DNA of 58,702 nucleotides from Muribaculaceae bacterium (GTDB taxonomy: Bacteria > Bacteroidota > Bacteroidia > Bacteroidales > Muribaculaceae), in the NCBI GenBank assembly GCA_017557665.1, contig JAFYYI010000036.1, positions 1-58,702 on the forward strand, given 5' to 3'. The notes beneath the pieces are model-generated. The model was not told where the DNA came from and did no database searches. It was given only the letters and a program-made list of their open reading frames with translations. The position numbers and the translations under genes are program-made. Positions 32,063 to 41,584 of the stretch are shown in pieces; within the stretch, counting starts at the first letter, position 1; every line of letters starts with the position of its first letter.

Positions 32063-33718
32063 ATGTTGGACTTATTGTTTGAAACCAGTTGGGAGGTCTG
32101 CAACAAGGTGGGCGGCATCTATGCCGTGTTGTCCACTAAGGCTAAGACGCTCCGCAAACGCTATAAAGACAACCTCATCTTCATCGGTCCCGACTTGTGG
32201 ACCGCCGACTCGCCGTCGCCTTACTTTGTCGAGGGCAAGACACCGCTTGATGCCTGGCTGAAGCAGGCGCGGCTGCCCGAAGGTATGAGGGTGAGGGCCG
32301 GACGTTGGGACGTGCCGGGAAAGCCTGTCGCCCTGCTGGTGACATTTGACGTGCTTTACCCTTACAAGAACGCCTTGTATACCGACATGTGGAACCGCTA
32401 TCGTGTGGATTCCCTGCACGGCTATGGGGATTATGACGAGAGCTGCATGTTCGCTTATGCTTCCGCCTTGGTCATTGAGAGCATTGTCAAGTGGAAAAAC
32501 GATCCCAAGCTGAAGATTGTCGCCCATTTTGATGAATGGACGACGGGAATGGGATTGTTGTATGTCAAGACCCACCTGCCGCAGGTGGCCACCGTGTTCA
32601 CGACTCATGCCACGAGCATCGGTCGCAGCATCTGTGGTAACGGCAAGCCGCTGTATGACTTCATGGAGGGCTACCACGGCGACCAGATGGCTGAGGAACT
32701 CAACATGCAGTCCAAGCACTCGCTGGAGAAAGCGGCAGCCCATGCCGCCGGCGCTTTTACAACGGTGAGTGACGTGACGGCGCGCGAGTGCCGCCAGCTG
32801 CTGGAGCGCCTGCCCATGGTGACGCCCAATGCCTTTGAGCAGAATTTTGTGCCCAAGGGCGCCAAGTTCACCGCCCAACGCAATGCCGCGCGCAAGCGTC
32901 TGCTGCAGATGGCCGGCGCCTTGACAGGAACTGAGTTCCCCGATGACACCATGATTGTCGCCACGTCGGGACGCCTGGAGATGCGCAACAAGGGCATCGA
33001 CGTCTATCTGGACGCCCTGTCGTCGTTGCGCTCATCGCTGGATTGTGTGACCAGCCAGGCGCGTAAAGTGCTGGCCCTGGTGCTCGTTCCCGCCTGGATG
33101 CGCTCGCCGCGAGTCGACCTTGCCGAGAATATGCGTGTCAAGAATCCGCACCGCCTGTTCGACCCGGTAATCACCCATTATCTGCACAACGCCGACAGCG
33201 ACCCGGTGTATAACCGCATCAACACTTTGGGTTTCCACAATGAGCCGGGCGACAAGGTCACGGTCATTGATGTGCCATGCTACCTGAATGGCAATGATGG
33301 CATCATGAACATGACCTATTATGACCTGCTGCCAGGTCTTGATGCTGCGGTATTCCCCTCCTATTACGAGCCGTGGGGTTACACGCCGCTGGAGAGTGCC
33401 GCTTTTGGCGTGGCTACCATCACGACCGATCTGGCGGGCTTCGGCCAGTGGGTACTCGATACCCACGGCGACGATAGCGACGCTTGTGGCATCAAGGTGC
33501 TTCACCGCAACGACAGCAATTATGGTGAGACAGTCCAAACCATCGCTTCGAGCCTCATCAACCTCTATGTGATGGACCGTAAGATGGCTCAACGCGTCAG
33601 CAGGGGAGCCAAGGCGACCAGCAAGGTGGCTTCATGGGAAAATTTCATCAAGTATTATGATGAGGCCTATCGCCATGCGCTCAGCCGTTTAGATGATAAC
33701 AAAGAATTAGATATATAG
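32063..33718 (+). CDS. Glycogen synthase, GT3-type
   Basis: The protein begins MLDLLFETSWEVCNKVGGIY, which matches the N-terminal ETSWEVxNKVGGIY signature of the glycogen synthases known from animals and fungi (family GT3), also found in Bacteroidetes. The donor is then UDP-glucose, where the bacterial GlgA uses ADP-glucose; the donor is inferred. The C-terminal GT-B part has FPSYYEPWGYTPLESAAFG and IDVYLDALSSL. The start was moved 33 bp inside the longest frame because the upstream GTG overlaps the promoter. It has 551 residues and is 51 nt ahead of the phosphorylase gene. Confidence 0.92.
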   Translation: MLDLLFETSWEVCNKVGGIYAVLSTKAKTLRKRYKDNLIFIGPDLWTADSPSPYFVEGKTPLDAWLKQARLPEGMRVRAGRWDVPGKPVALLVTFDVLYPYKNALYTDMWNRYRVDSLHGYGDYDESCMFAYASALVIESIVKWKNDPKLKIVAHFDEWTTGMGLLYVKTHLPQVATVFTTHATSIGRSICGNGKPLYDFMEGYHGDQMAEELNMQSKHSLEKAAAHAAGAFTTVSDVTARECRQLLERLPMVTPNAFEQNFVPKGAKFTAQRNAARKRLLQMAGALTGTEFPDDTMIVATSGRLEMRNKGIDVYLDALSSLRSSLDCVTSQARKVLALVLVPAWMRSPRVDLAENMRVKNPHRLFDPVITHYLHNADSDPVYNRINTLGFHNEPGDKVTVIDVPCYLNGNDGIMNMTYYDLLPGLDAAVFPSYYEPWGYTPLESAAFGVATITTDLAGFGQWVLDTHGDDSDACGIKVLHRNDSNYGETVQTIASSLINLYVMDRKMAQRVSRGAKATSKVASWENFIKYYDEAYRHALSRLDDNKELDI

Positions 33719-33769
33719 TTGCATCAGTCAACTTGATACTGATAATAAAATTGAAACTCTAGAATAATT

Positions 33770-36322
33770 ATGAAAATTCAAGTCAGCAACAGCAATGCTC
33801 CCCAGTGGAGGAGTATCACTGTGAAATCGGATTTACCTGGTAAACTCCAAAAACTCAACGAAATGTCACGCAACCTGTGGTGGGCGTGGAATGTCGAGGG
33901 AAAGACCCTGTTCCATGACCTGGACCGCGACACCTGGCGTGCCACGAGCGAAAACCCCGTTAAGATGCTGCAGTCTCTCACCAACGAGAAGATTGACGCC
34001 ATTCAGGCCGATCCTGCCATGATGGCGCGCATCGACAGCACCTACGAGGCCTACAAGAAATACATGAAGAAGCCCTTGCGCAAGGACCTCCCCTCGGTGG
34101 CCTACTTCTGCATGGAGTACGGCTTGTGCAACGCTTTGAAGATTTATTCGGGCGGCCTGGGAATCCTTGCCGGTGACTATGTCAAGGAGGCCAGCGACCG
34201 CTGTGTGAACATGACCGCTGTGGGTTTCCTTTATCGCTACGGCTATTTCACCCAGACGCTCGCCATGGACGGTCAGCAGATCGCCAACTACGAGGCCCAG
34301 AACTTCAACCAGTTGCCCATTGAGCCCGTCCTGGACGAGACCGGTCACCAGTTGGTGCACCGCGTGCCTTATCCTGGCCGCGATATCTTTGTCAATGTAT
34401 GGCAGGCCAACGTGGGACGTGTCAAGCTCTATCTGCTCGACACCGACATCGACCTCAACAGCGAGTATGACCGCGAAATCACGCACAAGCTCTATGGTGG
34501 TGATTGGGAGAACCGCATCAAGCAGGAGTACCTGCTCGGTATTGGTGGCGTGCTGCTGCTCAAGCGATTGGGTATCAAGGCCGACATCTACCACTGCAAC
34601 GAGGGCCATGCCGCTCTGTTGAACCTGCAGCGTCTGGTGGACTTCGTGCAGGAGGACGGTTTGTCCTTCAACGAGGCTCTCGAGATTGTCAGGGCCACGT
34701 CGCTCTATACGGTTCACACTCCCGTGCCCGCCGGTCATGACTACTTCGACGAGGAGCTCTTCGGCAAGTATATGGGTGGCTATCCCGAGCGCCTGGGTAT
34801 CTCCTGGCAGGAACTCATGGACATGGGCCGCGAGAACCCCGGCAGCGACGAGCGCTTCTGCATGAGTACCTTCGCCTTGAACACCACACAGGAGAGCAAC
34901 GGCGTGAGCTGGCTCCACGGTGAGGTGTCCAAGAAGATGTTTGCCGGCATCTGGAAGGGCTATGCCCCCGAGGAGTCTCACGTGGGTTATGTCACCAATG
35001 GTGTCCACATGCCCACCTGGGCCGCTAGCGAGTGGAAGGTGTTCTACAAGCAGGTGCTTGGTGAGGATTTCTTGGAACATCAGGAACTGGAGTCGGCTTG
35101 GGCTCCGTTGATGAACGTCCCCGACGAGAAAATCTGGGAGATGCGCATGCTGTTGAAGCAGAAGTTCATCCGCTTCGTCAAGCGAGACTTCAAGGAGAGC
35201 TGGCTCAAGAACCAGGGCGATCCCACCCGCATCGCTAACATCGTGGACAAGATCAACCCCGACGCACTGCTCATCGGCTTTGCCCGCCGCTTCGCGACCT
35301 ACAAGCGTGCCCACCTCATCTTCAATGACCTGGACCGCCTGAAAAAGATCGTCAACGACGAGCGCTACCCCGTGCAGTTCATCTTTGCCGGTAAGGCTCA
35401 CCCTGCCGACGGTGCTGGCCAGGGCCTGATCAAGCGCATCATCGAGATCAGCAAGATGCCCGAGTTCCTGGGCAAGATCATCTTCCTCGAGAATTACGAC
35501 ATGACGCTCTCCAAGCGCCTCATCACGGGTGTTGACGTGTGGCTCAACACGCCCACGCGTCCCCTCGAGGCATCGGGCACTTCGGGCGAGAAGGCCGAGA
35601 TGAACGGTCTGCTCAACTTCTCGGTGCTCGACGGATGGTGGTATGAGGGTTACCGCGAGGGCGCCGGCTGGGCATTGACCAGCAAGCGCACCTACACCGA
35701 TCAGTCGCAGCAGGATAAACTCGACTCGGCAACCATCTACTCGATGCTCGAGAACGAGATCATCCCCCTGTATTTCGCCAAGAACAGCAAGGGCTACTCT
35801 CCCGAGTGGGTTCAGTACATCAAGAACTCCATCTGCCACATCGCCCCCAACTACACCATGTCGCGCATGATGAAGGACTACTTCGAGAAGTTCTACTGCC
35901 CGCAGGCCAAGCGTGCCAAGGAGCTGACGGCCAGCAAATATGCCATGGCCAAGCGCATTGTGGCTTGGAAGGAGCGTGTCGCAGCCCGTTGGGACGACGT
36001 GAATCTGGTGGGCGATATCATGGGCAACCGTGACGCCATCGCCCTGGGCAAGGAGGATATCGACGTGACGATGCGTATCGACACCGCCGGCCTGGGACGT
36101 GACGTGAAACTGGAGCTCGTGGTTTACAAGGAGGAGGACGGACAGACCACGTTCTACCGCAAGGCAGAATTCAATGTTGTGGCCGAGGACGGCGATGTCC
36201 TCACCTACAACTGCAAGGTGCCCTTCCGCGAGAACGGCGTCTTCCGTTACGCTTACCGTGCCTTCCCCTGGTGTGACGACCTGCCCCACCGTCAGGACTT
36301 TGCTTACGTCAAGTGGCTCTAA
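33770..36322 (+). CDS. glgP: Alpha-glucan (glycogen) phosphorylase
   Basis: The enzyme releases glucose 1-phosphate from glycogen with pyridoxal phosphate. The N-terminus ([13 protein letters not shown], 29-41) is the DUF3417-type domain of the bacterial and archaeal alpha-glucan phosphorylase group. The cofactor lysine lies in [14 protein letters not shown], and [14 protein letters not shown] and [13 protein letters not shown] are further family blocks. It has 850 residues. It is paired with the synthase for storage-glucan turnover. Confidence 0.95.
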   Translation: MKIQVSNSNAPQWRSITVKSDLPGKLQKLNEMSRNLWWAWNVEGKTLFHDLDRDTWRATSENPVKMLQSLTNEKIDAIQADPAMMARIDSTYEAYKKYMKKPLRKDLPSVAYFCMEYGLCNALKIYSGGLGILAGDYVKEASDRCVNMTAVGFLYRYGYFTQTLAMDGQQIANYEAQNFNQLPIEPVLDETGHQLVHRVPYPGRDIFVNVWQANVGRVKLYLLDTDIDLNSEYDREITHKLYGGDWENRIKQEYLLGIGGVLLLKRLGIKADIYHCNEGHAALLNLQRLVDFVQEDGLSFNEALEIVRATSLYTVHTPVPAGHDYFDEELFGKYMGGYPERLGISWQELMDMGRENPGSDERFCMSTFALNTTQESNGVSWLHGEVSKKMFAGIWKGYAPEESHVGYVTNGVHMPTWAASEWKVFYKQVLGEDFLEHQELESAWAPLMNVPDEKIWEMRMLLKQKFIRFVKRDFKESWLKNQGDPTRIANIVDKINPDALLIGFARRFATYKRAHLIFNDLDRLKKIVNDERYPVQFIFAGKAHPADGAGQGLIKRIIEISKMPEFLGKIIFLENYDMTLSKRLITGVDVWLNTPTRPLEASGTSGEKAEMNGLLNFSVLDGWWYEGYREGAGWALTSKRTYTDQSQQDKLDSATIYSMLENEIIPLYFAKNSKGYSPEWVQYIKNSICHIAPNYTMSRMMKDYFEKFYCPQAKRAKELTASKYAMAKRIVAWKERVAARWDDVNLVGDIMGNRDAIALGKEDIDVTMRIDTAGLGRDVKLELVVYKEEDGQTTFYRKAEFNVVAEDGDVLTYNCKVPFRENGVFRYAYRAFPWCDDLPHRQDFAYVKWL

Positions 36323-36346
36323 GCCCTGATTGAGGTAACTGATTAA

Positions 36347-36402
36347 CCGGCAGCTGCTTGGGCGCCCTTCAAGGGTTCCGGGCAGCTGTCGGTCTGTTTT
36401 TT
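36347..36402 (+). terminator. Terminator after glgP
   Basis: CCGGCAGCTGC pairs with GCAGCTGTCGG (one mismatch) around a GGGCGCCC-containing loop, followed by six T. The remaining sequence to 36608 shows no gene. Confidence 0.75.
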
Positions 36403-36608
36403 GACACCTCTCCCGTCGCGTCGTTTTCTCCCCCTGGGGGCAGGCTTCCGTCCCTGCCGATGGTCTTCGCCCGGTGTTTACCCTGTCCAGGGACCGCAAC
36501 GCAGATGCGTTGCGAGCCTGGCTCGTAAATCAGCGCCTCTTTCCCTTAAAAGTCTCATAAAACCCCTGCTTGAAGCTAAAATCCGGGAAAAATACTTGCG
36601 GTTTCCAA

Positions 36609-36624
36609 TAATTTTGTAAATTTG
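36609..36624 (+). promoter_or_regulatory. Tandem -7 boxes before tamB
   Basis: TAATTTTG and TAAATTTG lie directly side by side, 41 to 56 nt before the tamB start codon. Either could be used. Confidence 0.6.
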
Positions 36625-36664
36625 CCAGTTAATATGGATTAGTCCGCAGCAACGACAAAGAGAG

Positions 36665-39600
36665 ATGTTCGGTAAAAAGGGAAATATGTTCAGCAAACTC
36701 GCGCGATGGGTGTCGACAGGCGTCCTCGGCCTCGTCGCCGCCTTGCCCTTTGCCGCCTATATCCCCTGGGTGCAGAACAAGGCTGCCGACATCGCTGCCG
36801 ACTATGCCAGCAAGAAGACCGGCATGGACATCAGCGTGGGCGACGTGAGGGTGCGTTTCCCGCTCGACGTCAGTGCCACCGATGTGCAGGTCATCGATCA
36901 GAACGGCGACACGCTTTTCAAGGCCGACGAGGTCAAGGGTAACGTCAAGCCCGGCCCGTTGCTCGACAAGAAGGTGGAGGCCGATAATGTCTCCCTCAAG
37001 GGGGCCAAGAGCCAAATCAAGACCGAGGACGGCTCCATGGACCTCGACGTGGACGTGGAAGATGCCGGCATCGACAAGGCCGCCGTCGACCTGAACAACA
37101 ACAAGGTGGACGTGAACAATGCCTCGCTCAAGGGGGGCAAGGCCAAGATGAGCTACAAGCCCGAGAAGAAAAAGCCTGATCCCAACAAGGAGCCGAGCAA
37201 GCCCTGGAAAGTCAATGCCAAGAAGGTCACGGCCGATGATGTGGACTACAAGATGGACATGAAGCCCACCATCGACAACCTGGATGCCAAGGTGAAACAT
37301 GCCGAGGCCAAGAACGTGAAAGTCGATACGGGCGATCAGACGGTTGACGTCGGTGAACTCAATGTCGACCAGGCCGACGTGAACTACGAGTATCCCAGCG
37401 AGAAGGATGCCAACCAGTATCGCAAGGATCACCCGATGCCCAAGGACGCGGCCGATGACAGTGGCGACGACAAGCCCTGGAAGGTCAAGGCCGATAAGGT
37501 GAGACTGACGAACAGCAAGGGAAAATATGCCCAGACCGGGCACAAACCCAACAAACCCGGCACTTCGCTCGACCCGGACCATATCGAGGTGGAGGATGTC
37601 AATGCGGCCATCGACAACTTTGAGTACGACGGCGACAACCTTAACGTGCCCGTCAAGCATCTCTCGGGCAAGGAACGCAGCGGCCTCCAGGTCAAGGATG
37701 CCAGCGGCACGGTCAACAAGAACAAGAACGGCCTTGACTTGAACGACATGCGGCTCAAGACCAAGGGCAGCGACATCAAGCTTGACGCCCATGTGGACCA
37801 GGATATGCTCGACGGCAAGGCCAATGGCAAGGCCAATATCGATACCGACAGTAAAATCGACCTCAACGAGGTGGAGAAACTCGTGCCCGAGGCCCGTGAC
37901 GCCCTCAAGGACATTCCTCACAACAAGCCCGTGCGCCTCAAGGCCAAAGCCCGTGGCAATACCGACCGCCTGGATGTCCACTCGCTGGATGCCGATGTGC
38001 CCGGAATTGGACGCATCAAGGGCAAGGGTACCATCTACCATCCCACCGACATGGACCGCATGAAGCTTGACATGGACACCGAGGTGGACCTGCGCGACCC
38101 GAGTATTCTGAACAAGATGCTGGGCCTGGACGGCGTGAAACTGCCGCCCATGAAGATGAGCGGCAAGATCAACAAGAACGGCTGCACTTATATCGCCCGC
38201 AACCTGCGCATCACCACCGGAGGCGGCACGATGAGCGGCAACGGCTATTTCAACGCCTGCAACGAGGACTATGACGTGGATGCCACGTTCAACAACTTCC
38301 CCGTCAACTCGTTCCTGCCCGACTACGATGTCAAGAACCTCACGGGAAGCATCAACGCGCGTGGCCATGGCTTTGACTTCACCGATTGCGGCGACACTTG
38401 GACCGATGCCACCGTCAACCTGGCCGGTGTTCGCTATAACGGCACCCATTACGGCAACATCAAGGCTCACGGGAAGCTGCATGGCGGTTACGCCGATGTG
38501 TATGCTTCGAGCGCCAACAAGGGCTGCGACTTTGACGCTAACGCCCACGGCACGATATGTGACGACCATTACGTGTTCACTGCCGATGGCAACATCCGCG
38601 ACTTGGACCTGCACCGCCTCGGCATGTATGACGGCGTCTGTGACGGTTCTGCCAGGGTGCACGCCACTGGCGACATCAACCTGCGCACCCAGCGCTGGGA
38701 TGCCGACCTCACGCTCACTGACCTCGATTGGAAACTCGACAGCAGCAATCTCGTTGCTGATGACGCCCATGCCACATTGCACAGCACCCCGACGCAGACG
38801 TGCATCATGATTGAGAACGAAGACAATTATGCTCATATCAACGCACCGAGTGCCATGATGCCCCTGATCGAGGGCTTCCAGAAGACTGCCGATGAGGTGC
38901 AACGCCAGTTTAAAGAACGCTGGATCGACGTTGAGCGTCTCAAGGATTCGATGCCGTGGTTTGACTTTGATATGCACATGGGTACCGACGGTATTGTGCA
39001 GCGCTATCTCCAGCAGTATGAAATGGACTTCCGTGACATCAGCTGCGAGATGAGCCGTGACACAAGCCTCGTCTTGAACGGCAGGGCTAACGGCATCAGC
39101 TATGGCGAAACCAATATTGACACGCTCTTGATTCACGCCAATGAGTTGCGCAACAAGTACCTTGCCTTCAGTGCTCACATGGGCAACAGGCCAGGCACAT
39201 GGGACGAATTTGCTCAAGTGGATGTGGAAGGCGGCATCAAGGGGTCGACGATTGATTTCCTGTTACAGCAGCACAATATCAAGGGCGAGACGGGCTACCG
39301 CCTGGGCTGCAACGCTCGCCTCGAGGAGGATGAGGTGAGAATGCGCTTCTTCTCCAAGGATCCCGTGATTGGCTACCGTCACTGGACAATGAACGAGGAC
39401 AACTACTTGAATGTGGACTACCGTACACGCATGGTAGATGCCAAGGTGCTGTTGCGTAGCGACAGCAGCAGCCTCGAGCTGTTGACGACACGACTGCCGG
39501 GTGAAAACTCCGAGAACGTTCAGCTCAAAATCGACAACCTGCGCATCGAGGAGTGGACACGACTTGTGCCCATGCTGGATAACACGAGCGGCATCGTCAA

Positions 39601-41584
39601 CGCCAATGTAGACCTCAACTGGGATGGCAGCAATGCCGACGGCGATGGCACCATCGATATCAAGGACTTTGTCTATAACGGCAAGCATGAAGGCGACGTG
39701 TCGCTCAAGGCCGACTTCGACCTTGACCCGGCAACAGCGACCACCAAATTGACGGCCGACCTCATCGTCGACGGCAAGAATGCCGTGACACTGCGAGGCG
39801 CACTCAACGACGTGACCTCTCAAACACCCCTGAACATCGAGGCGTCATTCAACCGCTTCCCGCTGAACAGGGCCAATCCGTTCATCCCCGGCGATTACAT
39901 CTGGCTTGAGGGATATGCCTTGGGCACGATGGCCGTGAGTGGCTCGCTGGACAACCCGCGCGTCAATGGCTATCTCGTTGCCGATTCGGCAACCGTCAAC
40001 CTGCCGCGTTACGGCAGTTCGCTCAAGTTTGCCGGTGACCGCATCCCCGTCGACGACAACGTCATCACCTTCAAGGATTATAAACTCATAGGTTCTAACC
40101 GTAGCCCCGTTTATCTCAATGGCTTGGTTGATTTGAAGGACCTCGATAACATGGTGATTGACTTGAAGGCCAACGGCCGCGAGGTCCAGTTCATGGACAG
40201 CAAGCAGGACGAGTTGACACAGATTTTCGGCAAGGGTCTTGCCGATATCAACGCCACCGTCAAGAGCCGTGGCGACGTCATGACGGTAAGGGCCGACGCC
40301 ACGTTGCTTTCGGGGTCTAACATCACCTATGTGATGATGGATGACATCTCACAGCTGTCGACAACCGTCGATGAGAATATGGTGACCTTTGTCGATTTCA
40401 ATCAACCCGCGAAGGGACAGACGATTCTTGTGACGGGCAAGGGTAGCAGTGCAACGAGCATCGTGGTCAATATCGACGTGCAGCAAGGCGCAATCATCAA
40501 CGCTTACCTCTCGGAGGATGGACAGAACCGCGCCACCATCGACGGAAGCGGTCGAATGAAGTATTCGCTCGACTTCGCCGGCAGGGACAACCTCACGGGT
40601 ACCTATACCATCGCCAACGGAAACTTGCGCTACACGCCGCCGCTCATGACACAGAAGAACTTCAACATCACCAGCGGCAGCACCATCTCGTGGACGGGTG
40701 ACATGTTAAATCCGCAACTCAACCTTCATGGCACCGAGCGACTCAAGACGAGCGTCTCCAGCGAGCACGAGGGCGCCCATCCGGTAGAATTCCTCATTCA
40801 AGCCAAGTTGGGCGGCACGCTCAGCAACATCGACTTGAAGTTTGACCTCAGCTGTGAGAGTGATGCGTCAGTGCAGAACGAGCTCCAGTCCATGAGTGAC
40901 AATCAGCGATCTCAGGCTGCCATCAACCTGTTGTTGTATAACACTTATTCGGGTACCAACAGCGCCGGTAACATCAAGAGCCTCACGGCAACCTCAGCAT
41001 TGTTCTCCTTCCTGCAGTCCAGACTCAACGCTTGGGCGGCACAGACCTTGCCGGGCATCGATCTCTCCTTCGGCATCAACCAGTATGAGGGTAACCGGAA
41101 CGGTGCCCTGGAAACCAGCTACAGCTACCGTCTGGCCAAGTCGCTGTTCAATGACAGGTTCAAGATTGTCGTCGGTGGTGAGTACAGCACCGATGCCAAG
41201 GAGGCAGAGCACATTGCCGACAACCTCTTCAACGATGTCTCGCTGGAATACTACCTCAATGACACTGGCTCCCGCTACCTGAAGCTGTTCCGTCACTCGA
41301 GTTACGAGAACGTGCTTGAGGGACAAGTTACCGAGACGGGAGTGGCCTATGTGCTCAAGCGCAAGCTCACCAACCTCAAGAACCTGTTCACCTTCAAGCA
41401 TTCAAGGGAATACTTGCTGCGTGACTCGCTTGAAAAGGCCCGAAAGGCTGAATTGAAACTGCAGGAAAATGCCATCGATGCTATGAGCTCCGATAATACC
41501 TACATCGTTCCACTTGATGACGATAAGGACATTGATAAACCTACCGTTGTCCGCAAAAAAGATGATGAGAATGATGAACATTAA
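36665..41584 (+). CDS. tamB: TamB-like inner-membrane-anchored assembly protein
   Basis: TamB spans the periplasm and helps outer-membrane protein or lipid transport with its partner in the outer membrane. The 1639-residue protein has one N-terminal membrane anchor (about 13-35), then AsmA-like and long beta-rich repeats, and the C-terminal DUF490 region (SYSYRLAKSLFNDRFKIVVGGEYS near 1490). Residues 100-420 are unusually rich in K, D and N, with repeated segments such as KPWKVNAKKV and KPWKVKADKV. The tamL gene starts inside its last codons, so translation is coupled. Confidence 0.93.
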   Translation: MFGKKGNMFSKLARWVSTGVLGLVAALPFAAYIPWVQNKAADIAADYASKKTGMDISVGDVRVRFPLDVSATDVQVIDQNGDTLFKADEVKGNVKPGPLLDKKVEADNVSLKGAKSQIKTEDGSMDLDVDVEDAGIDKAAVDLNNNKVDVNNASLKGGKAKMSYKPEKKKPDPNKEPSKPWKVNAKKVTADDVDYKMDMKPTIDNLDAKVKHAEAKNVKVDTGDQTVDVGELNVDQADVNYEYPSEKDANQYRKDHPMPKDAADDSGDDKPWKVKADKVRLTNSKGKYAQTGHKPNKPGTSLDPDHIEVEDVNAAIDNFEYDGDNLNVPVKHLSGKERSGLQVKDASGTVNKNKNGLDLNDMRLKTKGSDIKLDAHVDQDMLDGKANGKANIDTDSKIDLNEVEKLVPEARDALKDIPHNKPVRLKAKARGNTDRLDVHSLDADVPGIGRIKGKGTIYHPTDMDRMKLDMDTEVDLRDPSILNKMLGLDGVKLPPMKMSGKINKNGCTYIARNLRITTGGGTMSGNGYFNACNEDYDVDATFNNFPVNSFLPDYDVKNLTGSINARGHGFDFTDCGDTWTDATVNLAGVRYNGTHYGNIKAHGKLHGGYADVYASSANKGCDFDANAHGTICDDHYVFTADGNIRDLDLHRLGMYDGVCDGSARVHATGDINLRTQRWDADLTLTDLDWKLDSSNLVADDAHATLHSTPTQTCIMIENEDNYAHINAPSAMMPLIEGFQKTADEVQRQFKERWIDVERLKDSMPWFDFDMHMGTDGIVQRYLQQYEMDFRDISCEMSRDTSLVLNGRANGISYGETNIDTLLIHANELRNKYLAFSAHMGNRPGTWDEFAQVDVEGGIKGSTIDFLLQQHNIKGETGYRLGCNARLEEDEVRMRFFSKDPVIGYRHWTMNEDNYLNVDYRTRMVDAKVLLRSDSSSLELLTTRLPGENSENVQLKIDNLRIEEWTRLVPMLDNTSGIVNANVDLNWDGSNADGDGTIDIKDFVYNGKHEGDVSLKADFDLDPATATTKLTADLIVDGKNAVTLRGALNDVTSQTPLNIEASFNRFPLNRANPFIPGDYIWLEGYALGTMAVSGSLDNPRVNGYLVADSATVNLPRYGSSLKFAGDRIPVDDNVITFKDYKLIGSNRSPVYLNGLVDLKDLDNMVIDLKANGREVQFMDSKQDELTQIFGKGLADINATVKSRGDVMTVRADATLLSGSNITYVMMDDISQLSTTVDENMVTFVDFNQPAKGQTILVTGKGSSATSIVVNIDVQQGAIINAYLSEDGQNRATIDGSGRMKYSLDFAGRDNLTGTYTIANGNLRYTPPLMTQKNFNITSGSTISWTGDMLNPQLNLHGTERLKTSVSSEHEGAHPVEFLIQAKLGGTLSNIDLKFDLSCESDASVQNELQSMSDNQRSQAAINLLLYNTYSGTNSAGNIKSLTATSALFSFLQSRLNAWAAQTLPGIDLSFGINQYEGNRNGALETSYSYRLAKSLFNDRFKIVVGGEYSTDAKEAEHIADNLFNDVSLEYYLNDTGSRYLKLFRHSSYENVLEGQVTETGVAYVLKRKLTNLKNLFTFKHSREYLLRDSLEKARKAELKLQENAIDAMSSDNTYIVPLDDDKDIDKPTVVRKKDDENDEH

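Noticed and set aside
33866..36499. Minus-strand frame of 877 codons opposite glgP
   Set aside because: It mirrors a certain glycogen phosphorylase gene and has no domain, promoter or start context of its own.
36629..39217. Minus-strand frame of 862 codons opposite tamB
   Set aside because: It is a shadow produced by the biased codon use of tamB; low-complexity V/H/D/L content and no recognisable motif.
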